A model generated the notes under the pieces. That model was not told where the DNA came from, made no database searches, and saw only the letters and a list, made by a program, of their open reading frames with translations. 64,000 nucleotides of DNA from NCBI GenBank assembly GCA_903881545.1, contig CAIRTQ010000055.1, forward strand, positions 1-64,000, written 5' to 3'. Source of the stretch: an uncultured Elusimicrobia bacterium (GTDB taxonomy: Bacteria > Elusimicrobiota > Elusimicrobia > UBA1565 > UBA9628). Each line of letters starts with the position of its first letter. Within the stretch, counting starts at the first letter, position 1. Shown here in pieces: positions 24,693-34,059 of the stretch. The translations under genes and the position numbers were made by a program.

Positions 24693-24731
24693 GGCGGGAG
24701 CGATTATAGGATAATCGGCCTGCGAGGGCGC

Positions 24732-24776
24732 AAAAGGAACGGCCGTGGACATGCTGAGTCTGTCCACGGCCGTTCC
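24732..24776 (-). terminator. Rho-independent terminator (minus strand)
   Basis: GGAACGGCCGTGGACA (24736-24751) and TGTCCACGGCCGTTCC (24761-24776) form a perfect 16-bp stem with a 9-nt loop. On the minus strand the stem is followed by TTTTG. It lies 66 nt beyond the stop of the secreted protein gene at 24842 and would end that transcript before the EamA gene. Confidence 0.7.
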
Positions 24777-24841
24777 GCCAGCGGCGTCGTCGCTAGCACC
24801 CGAAGGTCGTACCGAGCCGGTCCGGCCTTATTCGGGTTCGC

Positions 24842-25474
24842 TCATGGGCACGGATTCTGCAATAAGTAATGAGTCGGCTTGTAATAGTAACGAAAGCCAT
24901 TCCACCCGGTCGTAGAGCGCTTTATGGCGCTCGTGGCCCCGGAGGGTTCGTCATCGAAGTAGTAGTAGAAGCCCTTGCTGGTGGCGCCACCGGCAAAGAG
25001 GCCTCCGTGCCATTTGTTACCCCAGGCATGGCCTTGCGCAGTTGCCAGCACATCGCCCGAGATGAGCATGGTTGGGTCAGTGATCTTCGCCCATAGCGAG
25101 TCCGGAGCGTCGCCCACCGGAAGAGCCGTCGAGGTCCCCATCCCGGCCGTCTTACGGCACGCCGCAGTCATTCCTGCCAGGAAGGGGTTCCAGACCCTGC
25201 GGACGAAGCCGTAGCAGTCGTTATAGCCATCGCCACAGTAGCCGTGTTCAATAGTTGTGCCTGGCTTGTCATCCGGCCATAGGCACTTCGGCCCGCTGCA
25301 CACGCAGGTATGCAACCCATTGATCGGCCCCGCAATCGCGGTGGCCTGAAGCATGACGTGGCTGGAAAGGATGCTGGAGGGGGTCGCAGTGCTCGCGGCC
25401 CAGGCCTGGCCCCATGCTGTCAGTAGCAGCCCCGCTGCAAACAACCAACTCCATATGCCGCTGACTCGTTTCAT
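24842..25474 (-). CDS. Secreted NlpC/P60-like protein (possible cell-wall hydrolase)
   Basis: 210 residues. Residues 1-26 are a signal peptide ending AWA-AS. The mature protein has a cysteine-rich start (HTCVCSGPKCLW, then CGDGYNDCYGFVRRVW) and later SGDVLATAQGHAWGNKWHGGLFAGG. The pairing of 'DCYGFVRRVW' with 'GDV------HGGLFAG' matches the catalytic Cys and His regions of NlpC/P60 peptidases ('DCSGFV-YV' and 'GD-----HVGIY-G'). If active, it would cleave stem peptides of peptidoglycan in the periplasm. The assignment is from motif order only. A truncated relative lies at 52587-52817. A strong hairpin terminator follows. Confidence 0.6.
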   Translation of the reverse strand: MKRVSGIWSWLFAAGLLLTAWGQAWAASTATPSSILSSHVMLQATAIAGPINGLHTCVCSGPKCLWPDDKPGTTIEHGYCGDGYNDCYGFVRRVWNPFLAGMTAACRKTAGMGTSTALPVGDAPDSLWAKITDPTMLISGDVLATAQGHAWGNKWHGGLFAGGATSKGFYYYFDDEPSGATSAIKRSTTGWNGFRYYYKPTHYLLQNPCP

Positions 25475-25710
25475 GGCGAACTCTCTTGCCCCTGCCGGAA
25501 GCTGCTTGCGGCCCAGGCTATTCTCTGCGATGAGTATGGGGCCGCAGGGCCAGGATGTCCAGACAATTTTTGGTTATGGTTTGGATAGGAATCGGTAAAG
25601 GAGCGCCTTTGGATGCGGCAGAACCTTTTCGCGGTTCGCCCGTATTATAGATGTGCACAAAAGTGCCCCTCGCAAGAGAGGCTACATCATGATGGAGGTA
25701 TAACATAAAC

Positions 25711-25947
25711 ATGTTAAAGCTCATCGTCGCCGTGATCGCCGTTCTCGGCTTTGCCGGGTCCGTGTTCGCCCAGACCCCGCCTGCCGCCGTGCCGCAAGAC
25801 AGCGCTGCCGTGACGCAGCCCGCGCCGGTCGTCGCGGCCCCGAAGGCTGCGAAGCATGGCAAGAAGCACGCCAAGAAGCATGCCAAGAAGGCCAAGGTGG
25901 ACTTAGGCGGCCAGCCCGCCTCCGCTCCGGCCCCGGCCGCCAAGTAA
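25711..25947 (+). CDS. Small secreted Lys/His-rich protein
   Basis: 78 residues. A signal peptide (MLKLIVAVIAVLGFAGSVFA) precedes a mature peptide of about 57 residues made of an Ala/Pro-rich part, the basic repeat KHGKKHAKKHAKKAK, and an Ala/Pro-rich tail. GGAGG lies 13 nt before the ATG. It resembles other low-complexity periplasmic peptides such as acid-shock proteins in composition, not in definable sequence. The His/Lys repeat could bind metal, nucleic acid or acidic polymer. It is a monocistronic gene with a classic terminator behind it. Confidence 0.65.
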   Translation: MLKLIVAVIAVLGFAGSVFAQTPPAAVPQDSAAVTQPAPVVAAPKAAKHGKKHAKKHAKKAKVDLGGQPASAPAPAAK

Positions 25948-25966
25948 GACTGCGACTCGTTAAACG

Positions 25967-26001
25967 GCAGCCCTCGCGCAAGCGGGGGCTGCTTATTTAT
26001 T
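25967..26001 (+). terminator. Rho-independent terminator
   Basis: GCAGCCCTCGC (25967-25977), GCAA loop, GCGGGGGCTGC (25982-25992), then TTATTTATT. The stem is 11 bp with one T-G pair. It ends the small secreted protein gene. The following interval up to 26179 has no gene; it holds an AT-rich segment, presumably the clpC promoter, but no clear -35/-10 pair or CIRCE-like repeat was found. Confidence 0.8.
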
Positions 26002-26179
26002 GGGGCCCGCGCCGACCGCCGGGGCCGCCCGCGAGGCATGGCGAGGTCCGGCACCGCTTGCGCTCTGGCGGCCCCCCGACAATAAATATTCGGTTACGAA
26101 TAAGTTAATTCCCGGGAAACTTGAGTCGTCAAAAAAATGTATCATGGCATTGAAAGCAGTACTAATCAGGAGAACGATT

Positions 26180-28657
26180 ATGTCGAACCGATTTACGGAA
26201 AGAGCGCAGCGCGTCATCCTCAGCGCTCAGGAAGAGGCCAAGCGGCTCAACCATGATTATGTCGGCACCGAGCACATCCTGCTCGGCTTGATCGCCTTGG
26301 GCGAAGGCGTGGCGGCTCAAGTCCTGGCCAACCTCGGCGTGGACCTGCGCCGGGTGCGCTCCGAGATCGAGAAGATCGTGGGCACGGGCGACAACGTCAT
26401 GCTGCTCGGCGAAATCCCTTTCACGCCCCGCGCCAAGAAAGTCCTGGAATACTCGGTCGAGGAGGCCCAGCACATGGGCCATTCCTATGTCGGGACCGAG
26501 CATCTCCTCCTGGGGCTCATCCGCGAGGAGGAGGGCGTGGCCGCACGGGTGCTGGAGAATCTGAGTCTGCGCCTGGAGGCCGTGCGCGAGGAAGTGCTCA
26601 ATCTCCTGGGCGAGGGGCAAGCCCAGCAGCAAGGCGGCCAGCCGCAGGCCCCCGCCCGGACCAAGTCGAAGACGCCGACCTTGGATGAGTTCGGCCGCGA
26701 CCTGACGGTCATGGCGCGGGAAGGCAAGCTCGACCCGGTCATCGGCCGTCACGACGAGATCGAGCGCATGATCCAGATCCTGGCGCGCCGCCAGAAGAAC
26801 AATCCCGTCCTGATCGGCGATCCGGGCGTGGGCAAGACCGCGATCGTGGAGGGGCTCGCGCAGAAGATCTCCACGGGAGATGTTCCCGAGATTCTGAACA
26901 ACAAGCGGGTCCTGTCTCTGGACCTGGCCCTGGTCGTGGCCGGCACCAAGTATCGGGGCGAGTTCGAGCAGCGCCTGAAGAACATCATCGAGGAGATCCG
27001 CCGCTCCAAGGGCCAGATCATCCTGTTCGTCGACGAACTGCACACCGTCATCGGCGCCGGCGCGGCCGAGGGCGCCATCGACGCCTCCAACATGATCAAG
27101 CCGGCGCTCTCGCGCGGCGAATTGCAGTGCATCGGCGCGACCACCCTCGACGAGTTCCGCAAGCATATCGAGCACGACGCCGCGCTGGAACGCCGTTTCC
27201 AGCCCATCATCGTGGAGCCGCCTTCGGTCGACGAGACCGTCGCCATCCTCAAGGGCTTGCGCGAGAAATACGAAGCGCACCATAAGGTGAAATACGACGA
27301 CGCGGCCCTGGCCGCCGCTGCGGGCCTGGCTGACCGCTACATCTCGGAGCGCTTCCTCCCAGACAAAGCTATCGACCTCATCGACGAAGCCGGCTCGCGG
27401 GCTCGGCTGCAGACCACTCAGATGCCCCCCCAGTTTAAGGATAAGGAGACGGAGATCGAGAAGGTGGTCAAGGAGAAATCCACCGCCATTTCGGGCCAGG
27501 AGTATGAGAAGGCCGCGCGTCTGCGTGACAAGGAGAAGGAACTGCGCAAGGCCTTGGAGGAGCAGAAGAAGAAGTGGCGCGAGAAGCGCGACCAGTCTAC
27601 TCCCACGATCACGGCCGAGGACATCGCGGTCGTCGTCTCCAAGTGGACAGGGGTCCCCGTTACCAGCCTCACCGAATCCGAGACCGAGAAGCTGGTGCAC
27701 ATGGAGGAGGTCCTGCATAAGCGCATCATCGGGCAGGATGAGGCCATCAAGTCCCTGTCCCAGGCCATCCGCCGGTCCCGGGCGGGACTCAAGGAGCCGA
27801 AGAAGCCCATCGGCAGCTTTCTGTTCCTCGGCCCCACGGGTGTGGGCAAGACCGAGCTGGCGCGAGCTTTGGCCGATTTCCTCTTCAACAACGAGGAAGC
27901 CATCGTGCGCGTCGACATGTCTGAGTACATGGAGAAATTCGCGGTCTCGCGCCTCATCGGCGCGCCTCCGGGTTATGTGGGATACGAGGAGGGCGGGCAG
28001 CTGACCGAGGCGGTCAGGCGCAAGCCCTATTCCGTGGTGCTGCTCGACGAGATCGAGAAGGCCCACCCCGATGTCTTCAACATCCTCCTACAGGTCATGG
28101 ATGACGGCATCCTCAACGATAACCTGGGGCATAAGGTAAGCTTCAAGAACACCGTGGTCATCATGACCTCCAACGTGGGCGCGCGTCTCATCCTGCGCGG
28201 CAAGGCGCTGGGCTTCATCGCCCCGGACGAGAAGCAGGACGAGCGCGACTACAAGAAGATGAAGGACACGGTGATGGAAGAGGTCAAGCGTGTCTTCAAC
28301 CCGGAGTTCATCAACCGGGTCAACGATATCATCGTCTTCCATTCCTTGAGCGAGCCCGAGATGCGCCAAATCCTAAAACTGATGCTCGCGCGCGTGCGCG
28401 CTAAAATCGAGGTGCAGGGGTTCAAGATCGAGTTCAGCGAGGCGGCGGAAGGCCACCTGCTCAAGACCGGCTTCGATCCCAACTACGGTGCCCGGCCCTT
28501 GCAGCGCACCATCCAGCGCATGATCGAGGACCCGCTGGCGGAGGAGATGCTGCTCAAGAGGTTCGAGGTGGGCGCCACCATTTCCGTGGACCTGGATGCT
28601 GGAGGCGAGAAGCTCACATTCCCGAGCCGGCCGGCGCCCGTCAATCAAGCGCCCTAG
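26180..28657 (+). CDS. clpC: AAA+ unfoldase ClpC
   Basis: 825 residues from ATG 26180, with CAGGAGA upstream; the open frame extends further 5' but without homology. Order: two Clp N-repeats (3-75 and 80-150: '[20 protein letters not shown]' and '[22 protein letters not shown]'), AAA1 with GDPGVGKT near 213, a UVR-type helical middle domain near 430-465 ('[21 protein letters not shown]'), AAA2 with GPTGVGKT near 551 and the C-terminal D2-small domain ('[27 protein letters not shown]'). The UVR domain distinguishes ClpC from ClpA and ClpB. It unfolds substrates for ClpP. Adaptor (MecA/McsB) and clpP genes are not in the window. Confidence 0.95.
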   Translation: MSNRFTERAQRVILSAQEEAKRLNHDYVGTEHILLGLIALGEGVAAQVLANLGVDLRRVRSEIEKIVGTGDNVMLLGEIPFTPRAKKVLEYSVEEAQHMGHSYVGTEHLLLGLIREEEGVAARVLENLSLRLEAVREEVLNLLGEGQAQQQGGQPQAPARTKSKTPTLDEFGRDLTVMAREGKLDPVIGRHDEIERMIQILARRQKNNPVLIGDPGVGKTAIVEGLAQKISTGDVPEILNNKRVLSLDLALVVAGTKYRGEFEQRLKNIIEEIRRSKGQIILFVDELHTVIGAGAAEGAIDASNMIKPALSRGELQCIGATTLDEFRKHIEHDAALERRFQPIIVEPPSVDETVAILKGLREKYEAHHKVKYDDAALAAAAGLADRYISERFLPDKAIDLIDEAGSRARLQTTQMPPQFKDKETEIEKVVKEKSTAISGQEYEKAARLRDKEKELRKALEEQKKKWREKRDQSTPTITAEDIAVVVSKWTGVPVTSLTESETEKLVHMEEVLHKRIIGQDEAIKSLSQAIRRSRAGLKEPKKPIGSFLFLGPTGVGKTELARALADFLFNNEEAIVRVDMSEYMEKFAVSRLIGAPPGYVGYEEGGQLTEAVRRKPYSVVLLDEIEKAHPDVFNILLQVMDDGILNDNLGHKVSFKNTVVIMTSNVGARLILRGKALGFIAPDEKQDERDYKKMKDTVMEEVKRVFNPEFINRVNDIIVFHSLSEPEMRQILKLMLARVRAKIEVQGFKIEFSEAAEGHLLKTGFDPNYGARPLQRTIQRMIEDPLAEEMLLKRFEVGATISVDLDAGGEKLTFPSRPAPVNQAP

Positions 28658-28690
28658 CCGCGGTCCTAGGCCGCGGCCCGCGGAGCAACT

Positions 28691-29905
28691 GTGCTGGCGC
28701 GGCGCCCAGCGGCCGGCACGAAGATGATCCATCGTCTTGGCGGTACGGCGGAGGGCCCCAGCGCGGCACCGCGCGTTCCGGCACGCACGCCCGCGCGGCT
28801 GGCGCGGCTCGACATCCTGCTATCCGCGGCCATGATGGTGGTCGCCGCTTCCTATGTCCTCGGTTACCGTCTTGATTGGAGCCAGGAGACGGGTGCGCCT
28901 TCTGTCGGAGTGGAAGAGGCGGCGCGGGCCGTTGCGGCCCTTCCCGCCGCGCCCGCGGCCGTCCTGAGGCCCATGACCGCCGCGTCGACGGCGCCGGCCA
29001 CATCGCCTGCTCCGGTCGAGGCTGCCATCGTGCCCGCGGCCGCTCCGGCCTGGGCACCGAGCCAGGAGGACGTCGAATGGGAGCGGATGACGGCAGAGTT
29101 GGCGGGTCTGGTGTCCCGCCACCCCGGCCGCGTCGCCATCGTCTTGAAGGATCTGCGGACGCGGCGCGCCTGGAGCCATAATCCCGATGAGCTCTTTCCC
29201 GCGGCCAGCCTGATCAAGGTCCCGGTCATGATCGCGGTCTTCTACCAGATCGGTGCGGGAGAGCTCGCCCTTCATGAGCGCGTCACCTTGCGCCGGAGTA
29301 CGCGGGTGGGCGGGTCGGGCAGCCTGAAATGGCGGCCGGACGGCACGCGGCTTACCGTCGAAGAGCTGCTCATCCACATGATCAACGAATCCGACAACAC
29401 CGCGACCGCCATGCTCCTGAATGCCTTGGGCATCGGCTACGTCCAGCAGCAGTTCTCGCGCATGGGGCTGCTGTATACCGGGATATATCCCGAGGGCATG
29501 AGCATCAAGGGCGGCCGGGTCGCTCACGAGAACTACACGACCGCCCGGGAGATGACCATGCTCCTGGAGAAGATCTATCGCGGGGAGGCGGTGGACCGGT
29601 ACGCGAGTTCCCTTATGCTGGACATCCTCAAGCGGCGCAAGGCCGTGCCTTCGCGTCTGGCCAAGGGCTTGCCTGCCGGATGGGAAATCGCGCATAAGAC
29701 CGGGCTGCTGCGCATGGCCTGCCACGACTCGGCCATCTTCTTCACGCCCCGCGGCGACTATGCGATGACCGTGCTCACGGGCGAGAACCGCGACTATCGG
29801 GCGGCCAAGGATTTCATCAGCCGCCTCGGGCGCGTCACTTTTCGTTATTACTCCGGCCAGGACCGCCTGGCCCGCGCCACGCGCCGGCGGCCGGCCCTGC
29901 GGTGA
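28691..29905 (+). CDS. Membrane-anchored serine hydrolase, class A beta-lactamase fold
   Basis: 404 residues from GTG 28691; ATG 28724 is an alternative. A hydrophobic anchor (LSAAMMVVAASYVLGY, 44-59) and a 60-residue Ala/Pro linker precede the catalytic domain. Motifs of the penicillin-recognising fold are present: S173-x-x-K176 (SLIK), S234-D235-N236 and K336-T337-G338. The Glu-x-x-Leu-Asn motif needed for efficient beta-lactam hydrolysis is not evident (the region reads YPEGMSIKGG). A peptidoglycan DD-peptidase or other peptidase role is therefore as likely as resistance. The stop overlaps the next start by 4 nt. Confidence 0.8.
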   Translation: MLARRPAAGTKMIHRLGGTAEGPSAAPRVPARTPARLARLDILLSAAMMVVAASYVLGYRLDWSQETGAPSVGVEEAARAVAALPAAPAAVLRPMTAASTAPATSPAPVEAAIVPAAAPAWAPSQEDVEWERMTAELAGLVSRHPGRVAIVLKDLRTRRAWSHNPDELFPAASLIKVPVMIAVFYQIGAGELALHERVTLRRSTRVGGSGSLKWRPDGTRLTVEELLIHMINESDNTATAMLLNALGIGYVQQQFSRMGLLYTGIYPEGMSIKGGRVAHENYTTAREMTMLLEKIYRGEAVDRYASSLMLDILKRRKAVPSRLAKGLPAGWEIAHKTGLLRMACHDSAIFFTPRGDYAMTVLTGENRDYRAAKDFISRLGRVTFRYYSGQDRLARATRRRPALR

Positions 29906-31818
29906 CGCTGCAGCGCGGGCGCCTCTGGCGGCGCCTCCAGTTATGCGTTGGAGTCGCAATCTGCGCCATCGGGACGGGGCTGCGGTGGCGCAGCGTTGGG
30001 GCCGCTTCCACCCCTCTGCAGACGGCGCAGCGCAGCCGCGCTGAGCATCTGGAGTATTTCGACCTCGGGCAGAACCTGGCAGAGTTCAAGGTTCTGGGCT
30101 GGAGGAGCGAGCCCTCCGCATTCCGCGGCGTCATTTTTCCGGCATTCCTCTCTGCGGCGGAGGATTATGGGTCCTCGGGCAGGCCCGCAGCGCCCAGGAT
30201 CGAGGCCTTGCTGGCGAGTCTGGAAATTCCGCTGGCGGGCTGGGTCGCCTGCGAGCTCCATTCGCCCCTGGCGGGGCTCGTCACGGGGGCGCTGGTTGCC
30301 TTCCATCCGGACCTGAGCCGCCTCAGCACGCCCTACGAGATTGAGGATTTCTATGCCCTGCTGATGATGCTCGTGGCCGTGGCCTTGACGGCCTGGGCAC
30401 GCGCGCCGAATGCGGGGCGCTCTTGGGCTCTGGGACTGGCGATTTCCGTCAGCCTGTTGTGCCGCTCCGTCCTCTTCCTTTTCCCGCCGGTTCTGGCCCT
30501 GTCGCGGCGCCGCGGCGCCTGGATCGTGGCCCTCGCTTCTTATCTATTCCTGACGCCCTGGGTGGCGCGCAACGCCTGGCAGTTCCATCGCTTCATCCCT
30601 TGTGAGGACCATGCCGCCACCCGCAACTTCTTCGCCGCGACTCTGGGGGTCGTGGAGAACGTGGATGGGCCCTATCAAGACATCCTCGCCGGCCGGGTCC
30701 TGCCCGGCGGCGACGGAGAGAGCTACCTGGCGACGATGCGCGCCGCCGCGTTCAAAATCATCGTCGCGGTACCCGGAGCTTATGCGCGCTCCTGCCTAAA
30801 GAGGCTAGCCTACCTGCTGCGCCTGCATGGCCCGGTCATCCTTCTGGCGGGGTTGGGGCTTCTGCTGCTGCGCCACGACCCCGGCGTTGCGGCCACCGGG
30901 CTCCTTTGTGCCTATTTTATCTTGATCTATGTTCCTATGACTCTGGAAGCGCGGTATCTTAAGCCCTTGCTGCCCTGCCTGCTGACCCTGGCCGGCTGCG
31001 CCCTTGCGGAACTGGCGCGCCGGGCCTGGCAGCGGCGCGCGGCCCCCTCACCGTTCGGCCAAACTTCTTCGGCGCGCGGCACGGCAGTGCCGACGGCGAC
31101 CTTATGCCTGGTAGTCTCGCTCTATTTCCTGGGCTGCCAGAGGCTAGCGGTTGAGACCGCGCTGCTTTCTTGGCCCCGGCCCCAGGGTCGAGGCGCCTTG
31201 TCTTGGTACTACGCGGGCCGCCGGTTGGCGGCGCGCGATCCCGCCGCCGCCCGGCGCGATTGGGAGAAGGCGTTGGCCGGACTCGGCCCCGGGGCACCGC
31301 GCGCGCTGCGGGTGGAGATCCTCTCGGAACTGGCCTTGGCGCGCTGGCGCGAGGGCCGTAAGCCGGAGGCGCGTGCTTGCTTGGAGCGCGCCATGACGGT
31401 GGATGGCTACGAAGTCTGGAAGAAAGCGCTCTGGCTGCAGGATCGCCGTCGACTCTCCGAGGCCCGGGTCTTCCTTGAAGCTCTGACCGCGCGGTCGCCG
31501 GGCCGTGCGGATTACCGGACGGATCTCGGCATCGCGCTGGCCCTGGCCGGGCGCTACCAGGAGAGCCGGGCGCAATTCGAGCGGGCCTCGGCGTTGGCCC
31601 CGGATGACCCGCGCGCGTGCCTCAATCTGGGCGTGCTTCGGGAGCGCGCGGGCGATGGGCCTGCGGCCTTGCGGCTCTACGACCGGGCGCTGGCACTCGC
31701 CCAGGAGCCGGAGCGCGCCGCGCCAGAGCAGGGGCGCTATTGGCTGCACATCGCGCTGTTGCGCGACGCGCTGCGCGCGCGCCTGCGCCCGGCCGTCCCC
31801 GGCGGGAAAATGCCATAA
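29902..31818 (+). CDS. Integral membrane glycosyltransferase-like protein with C-terminal TPRs
   Basis: 638 residues; GTG start overlaps the previous stop (GTGA). Residues 70-380 hold about nine hydrophobic helices with loops reminiscent of the GT39/PMT_2 superfamily ('LFLTPWVARNAWQFHRFIPCEDHAATRNFF' region, 'FILIYVPMTLEARYLKPLLPCLLTL'), although the usual first-loop DE motif is not clear. Residues 420-630 form a soluble TPR domain ('GRYQESRAQFERASALAPDDP', 'GPAALRLYDRALALAQEPE'). A lipid-linked sugar transferase with a periplasmic or cytoplasmic scaffold is a reasonable reading. Coupling to a cell-wall-type hydrolase upstream suggests envelope work. Confidence 0.65.
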   Translation: MTLQRGRLWRRLQLCVGVAICAIGTGLRWRSVGAASTPLQTAQRSRAEHLEYFDLGQNLAEFKVLGWRSEPSAFRGVIFPAFLSAAEDYGSSGRPAAPRIEALLASLEIPLAGWVACELHSPLAGLVTGALVAFHPDLSRLSTPYEIEDFYALLMMLVAVALTAWARAPNAGRSWALGLAISVSLLCRSVLFLFPPVLALSRRRGAWIVALASYLFLTPWVARNAWQFHRFIPCEDHAATRNFFAATLGVVENVDGPYQDILAGRVLPGGDGESYLATMRAAAFKIIVAVPGAYARSCLKRLAYLLRLHGPVILLAGLGLLLLRHDPGVAATGLLCAYFILIYVPMTLEARYLKPLLPCLLTLAGCALAELARRAWQRRAAPSPFGQTSSARGTAVPTATLCLVVSLYFLGCQRLAVETALLSWPRPQGRGALSWYYAGRRLAARDPAAARRDWEKALAGLGPGAPRALRVEILSELALARWREGRKPEARACLERAMTVDGYEVWKKALWLQDRRRLSEARVFLEALTARSPGRADYRTDLGIALALAGRYQESRAQFERASALAPDDPRACLNLGVLRERAGDGPAALRLYDRALALAQEPERAAPEQGRYWLHIALLRDALRARLRPAVPGGKMP

Positions 31819-31841
31819 TGGGGCCCGGCAGGAACTAGGCA

Positions 31842-32393
31842 ATGGCGATGTCTTTAGGCGGGAGGGCGGTGGTTTTGGCGTTGTTGGGCGTGGCTCTGCT
31901 CCAGCCCGGGGCCATCCTGGTTTTCGGGCAGGAAGAACCCCCTGACATTCAGCGTTCGCTGGCGGGCCTCTATCTGGGCGCTTCGTTGAAGGATGTCGAG
32001 CGGCGCTATCCGCCGGTGCGGGAATGGCCCGCCGTCGTGGAACGCCGCGGTCGGGTGCGGCGCCTGCGGGTGGAGCGCCAGTTCGCCCAGAGTTTCCCGG
32101 CTAGCGTCCAGACCATCTGGTTGGGGTTCCGGAAGAGCCGTTTGGCCGAGATCCAGCTGATCTATGATCTGAACTTCTCCCGCCGCAAGTCCGCCGAGTC
32201 CTTGGCCCAGGACATGGCCCTAGTCTACGGTGACCCCCGGCGGAGCAATAATAAGTTCTGGTGGAGCGATGGACGCACGGTCCTGCGCGTCTTCGATGCT
32301 GAGCTTGCGAGCGCGGAGCGGGATAGTCGGTCCACGGCCCTGCGCACCAGCATCCAGATCATCGAGCAGGAACTCTTCCAACGCGCGCCGTGA
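31842..32393 (+). CDS. Exported protein of unknown function
   Basis: 183 residues. An N-terminal hydrophobic stretch (AVVLALLGVALLQPGAILVFG) is likely a signal peptide or anchor. The mature part has 'LAGLYLGASLKDVERRYPPV' and 'QTIWLGFRKSRLAEIQLIYD', then 'LVYGDPRRSNNKFWWSDGRTVLRVFD'. The first motif recalls the 'I-LG-s--evl--lG-P' strand-turn of BamE/SmpA-like periplasmic domains, but similarity is too weak to name. It follows the membrane glycosyltransferase by 23 nt on the same strand and converges with the TrpD-like gene. Confidence 0.6.
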   Translation: MAMSLGGRAVVLALLGVALLQPGAILVFGQEEPPDIQRSLAGLYLGASLKDVERRYPPVREWPAVVERRGRVRRLRVERQFAQSFPASVQTIWLGFRKSRLAEIQLIYDLNFSRRKSAESLAQDMALVYGDPRRSNNKFWWSDGRTVLRVFDAELASAERDSRSTALRTSIQIIEQELFQRAP

Positions 32394-32399
32394 CTGCGG

Positions 32400-33389
32400 T
32401 CAGGTGCGGCCCAGCTTTTTGACGGCTTCCAGCGTCTGTAGGGCTCGGCAGCTGTCTATGGATTCTGCGGCCCGGGCCAAGCCCTCCTTGAAATCCGATG
32501 CCCGGTCCGCGACGATCAATGCGGCGGCGGCGTTGAGCAGCGCCGCGTCGTAGGCTGGCCCGCGCTCGCCTTTGAGGGTGGCGAGCACGAGGGCCGCTTC
32601 GGCGGCGGGGCTGCGGCTAACGCAGTCCGCGGCCGGCCGGCGCTGCAGGCCCAAGGCGGCGGCGTCTACTTCATATTCCTCGATGCGGCCCGCGCGCAGA
32701 TGCGCGACTACTGTCGGCGCCGCAAGAGAGAACCCGCAGAGGCCGTCGCGGGAGCTGACTACCATGGCGGATTCGCTGCCCAGCGACTTGAGAGCCCGGG
32801 CGAGCAGGGGCACCAGCGGCGCGGCTGGCACACCCAGCAGCTGCCGACCGGCTCCGGCCGGATGGGCCAGGGGCGTCAGGAGGTCAAAGACCGTGCGCAC
32901 GCCCAGGTCCTGGCGCAGCGGGCTAACTCGCTCCAGGGTGGGATGGAACGCCTGTTGGGGCAGGAAGCATATCCCCGTAGCCTCCACGCAACGCCGGGAG
33001 TCCTCTGGAGAGTCATCCAGACGCACCCCTAGGATATCCAGTACTTCGGCCAAGCCGGGCCGCCAGCACAGGCCGCGGCCGACCTGCTCGGCCACCGCCG
33101 CTCCGGCGCCGGCCGCGATGAAGGCGACGGCCGTGGAGTTGCCGCCGGTATCAAGCAGCGGCGTCCGGTTCACCTTGACCCTGACGCAGCGTTCGCGTAA
33201 GGCCTGGCCGAAGCCCACGAGCTCGTCGGCGGCGGGGCCGCGTAAGGCCAGCGCGCCCAGGAAGGCTCCGGCTTGGGCCGCGGTGGCGCCTCCGTCGATG
33301 ACCGCCCCTAAGGCGAGACGGGCGCGATGTAGCGGCAAAGTTCCGCCTTGCAGTACGGAGTGGAGGGCGTCGGGGAAGGGCGTGCTCAT
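32400..33389 (-). CDS. TrpD-like (anthranilate phosphoribosyltransferase superfamily) protein with altered active site
   Basis: 329 residues. The fold of anthranilate and nucleoside phosphoribosyltransferases is recognisable: helical N-terminus ('GATAAQAGAFLGALALRG'), 'LGVRTVFDLLTPLAHPAGAGRQLLGV' (close to the TrpD 'LGIRT-FN-LGPL-NPA' block), and 'FKEGLARAAESIDSCRALQTLE' at the end. Key PRPP and anthranilate residues differ: GTGGDG is reduced to DTGGNS, KHGN is replaced by EQVGRG, and the HGxDGxDE block reads SSRDGLCGFS. No other tryptophan gene is nearby. It may use another substrate or have lost activity. It overlaps the histidine kinase gene by 4 nt and is cotranscribed with it. Confidence 0.7.
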   Translation of the reverse strand: MSTPFPDALHSVLQGGTLPLHRARLALGAVIDGGATAAQAGAFLGALALRGPAADELVGFGQALRERCVRVKVNRTPLLDTGGNSTAVAFIAAGAGAAVAEQVGRGLCWRPGLAEVLDILGVRLDDSPEDSRRCVEATGICFLPQQAFHPTLERVSPLRQDLGVRTVFDLLTPLAHPAGAGRQLLGVPAAPLVPLLARALKSLGSESAMVVSSRDGLCGFSLAAPTVVAHLRAGRIEEYEVDAAALGLQRRPAADCVSRSPAAEAALVLATLKGERGPAYDAALLNAAAALIVADRASDFKEGLARAAESIDSCRALQTLEAVKKLGRT

Positions 33390-34054
33390 GCTTGGGGGAG
33401 GAACAGGGTCAGGGAGGCCCCGCCACCGGAGAGGTTCTTGGCCGAGAGGCGGCCCTGGTGGGCCGCCGCCGCCTTCTGCGCGATGGCTAGGCCCAGGCCC
33501 AGCCCGCGGGGTTTGGTCGTGAAAAAGGGCTGGAACAGCGCGGCCAGGGCTTCGGGCGCCAGTCCCGAACCGCTGTCGCGGACTTCCACGAATCCGGAAC
33601 CTCCGGCCGCGCCGGCCAGGACCGTTAGGGTCCCTTGGCCGTCCATGGCCGCCAGAGCGTTCTCAATGATGCGGCGCAAAGCGTCGCCGATGACGCGGGC
33701 GTCCGCCCGGACTATGATCCCGGCCTTGGGCTTCTTCAAGGTGGTTTTGATCCCGTCGGGGACGGCGCAGTCCTGGAGTGCCGTCTCCGCGATGGCGGTT
33801 AGGTCTGCTGCGGCCGGATGGAGCTCCAAGGGACGGGAGAAGGAGAGCATGTCACCTATTATTCGGTCGGCGCGGGCGATTTCGGATGCGATGATTCCCA
33901 GATGCTTTTCTATCTTCGGGTCCGGGGCCGGCGCGCCAGCGAGTTTAGTCCTGACGAAGTAGGCGGAATTGTTGATCACGGCCAGAGGATTGCGCAGTTC
34001 GTGGCCTACGACCGAAGCGATGCGGCGGATAAGCGCGCGTTGTTCTTCGTCCAT
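33386..34054 (-). CDS. Small soluble sensor histidine kinase
   Basis: 222 residues with no membrane helix and no sensory domain. HisKA: 'VVGHELRNPLAVINNSAYFV' with phospho-acceptor His18. HATPase: N box 'RRIIENALAAM', G1 'VRDSGSGLAPEA', F box 'LFQPFFTTK' and G2 'GLGLGLAIAQKAAAAH'. All kinase motifs are intact, so it should autophosphorylate. Without its own sensor it may take input from a partner protein or act on the orphan receivers in this window. The gene lies between the NUDIX and TrpD-like genes on one strand. Confidence 0.88.
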   Translation of the reverse strand: MDEEQRALIRRIASVVGHELRNPLAVINNSAYFVRTKLAGAPAPDPKIEKHLGIIASEIARADRIIGDMLSFSRPLELHPAAADLTAIAETALQDCAVPDGIKTTLKKPKAGIIVRADARVIGDALRRIIENALAAMDGQGTLTVLAGAAGGSGFVEVRDSGSGLAPEALAALFQPFFTTKPRGLGLGLAIAQKAAAAHQGRLSAKNLSGGGASLTLFLPQA

Positions 34055-34059
34055 GGTGC

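Noticed and set aside
24736-24776. Perfect 16-bp inverted repeat as a mobile-element end or repeat family
   Set aside because: Only one copy was noticed and it sits with a TTTT tail right behind a minus-strand gene, so a terminator explains it.
26000-26179. 60-residue N-terminal extension of ClpC
   Set aside because: No similarity to Clp N-domains, overlaps the upstream terminator, and a CAGGAGA site plus the family start place the ATG at 26180.
28657-28681. GCCGCGG/CCGCGGC hairpin after clpC as a terminator
   Set aside because: Short stem without a following T-run, and the next gene starts 33 nt after the clpC stop, so termination is not supported.
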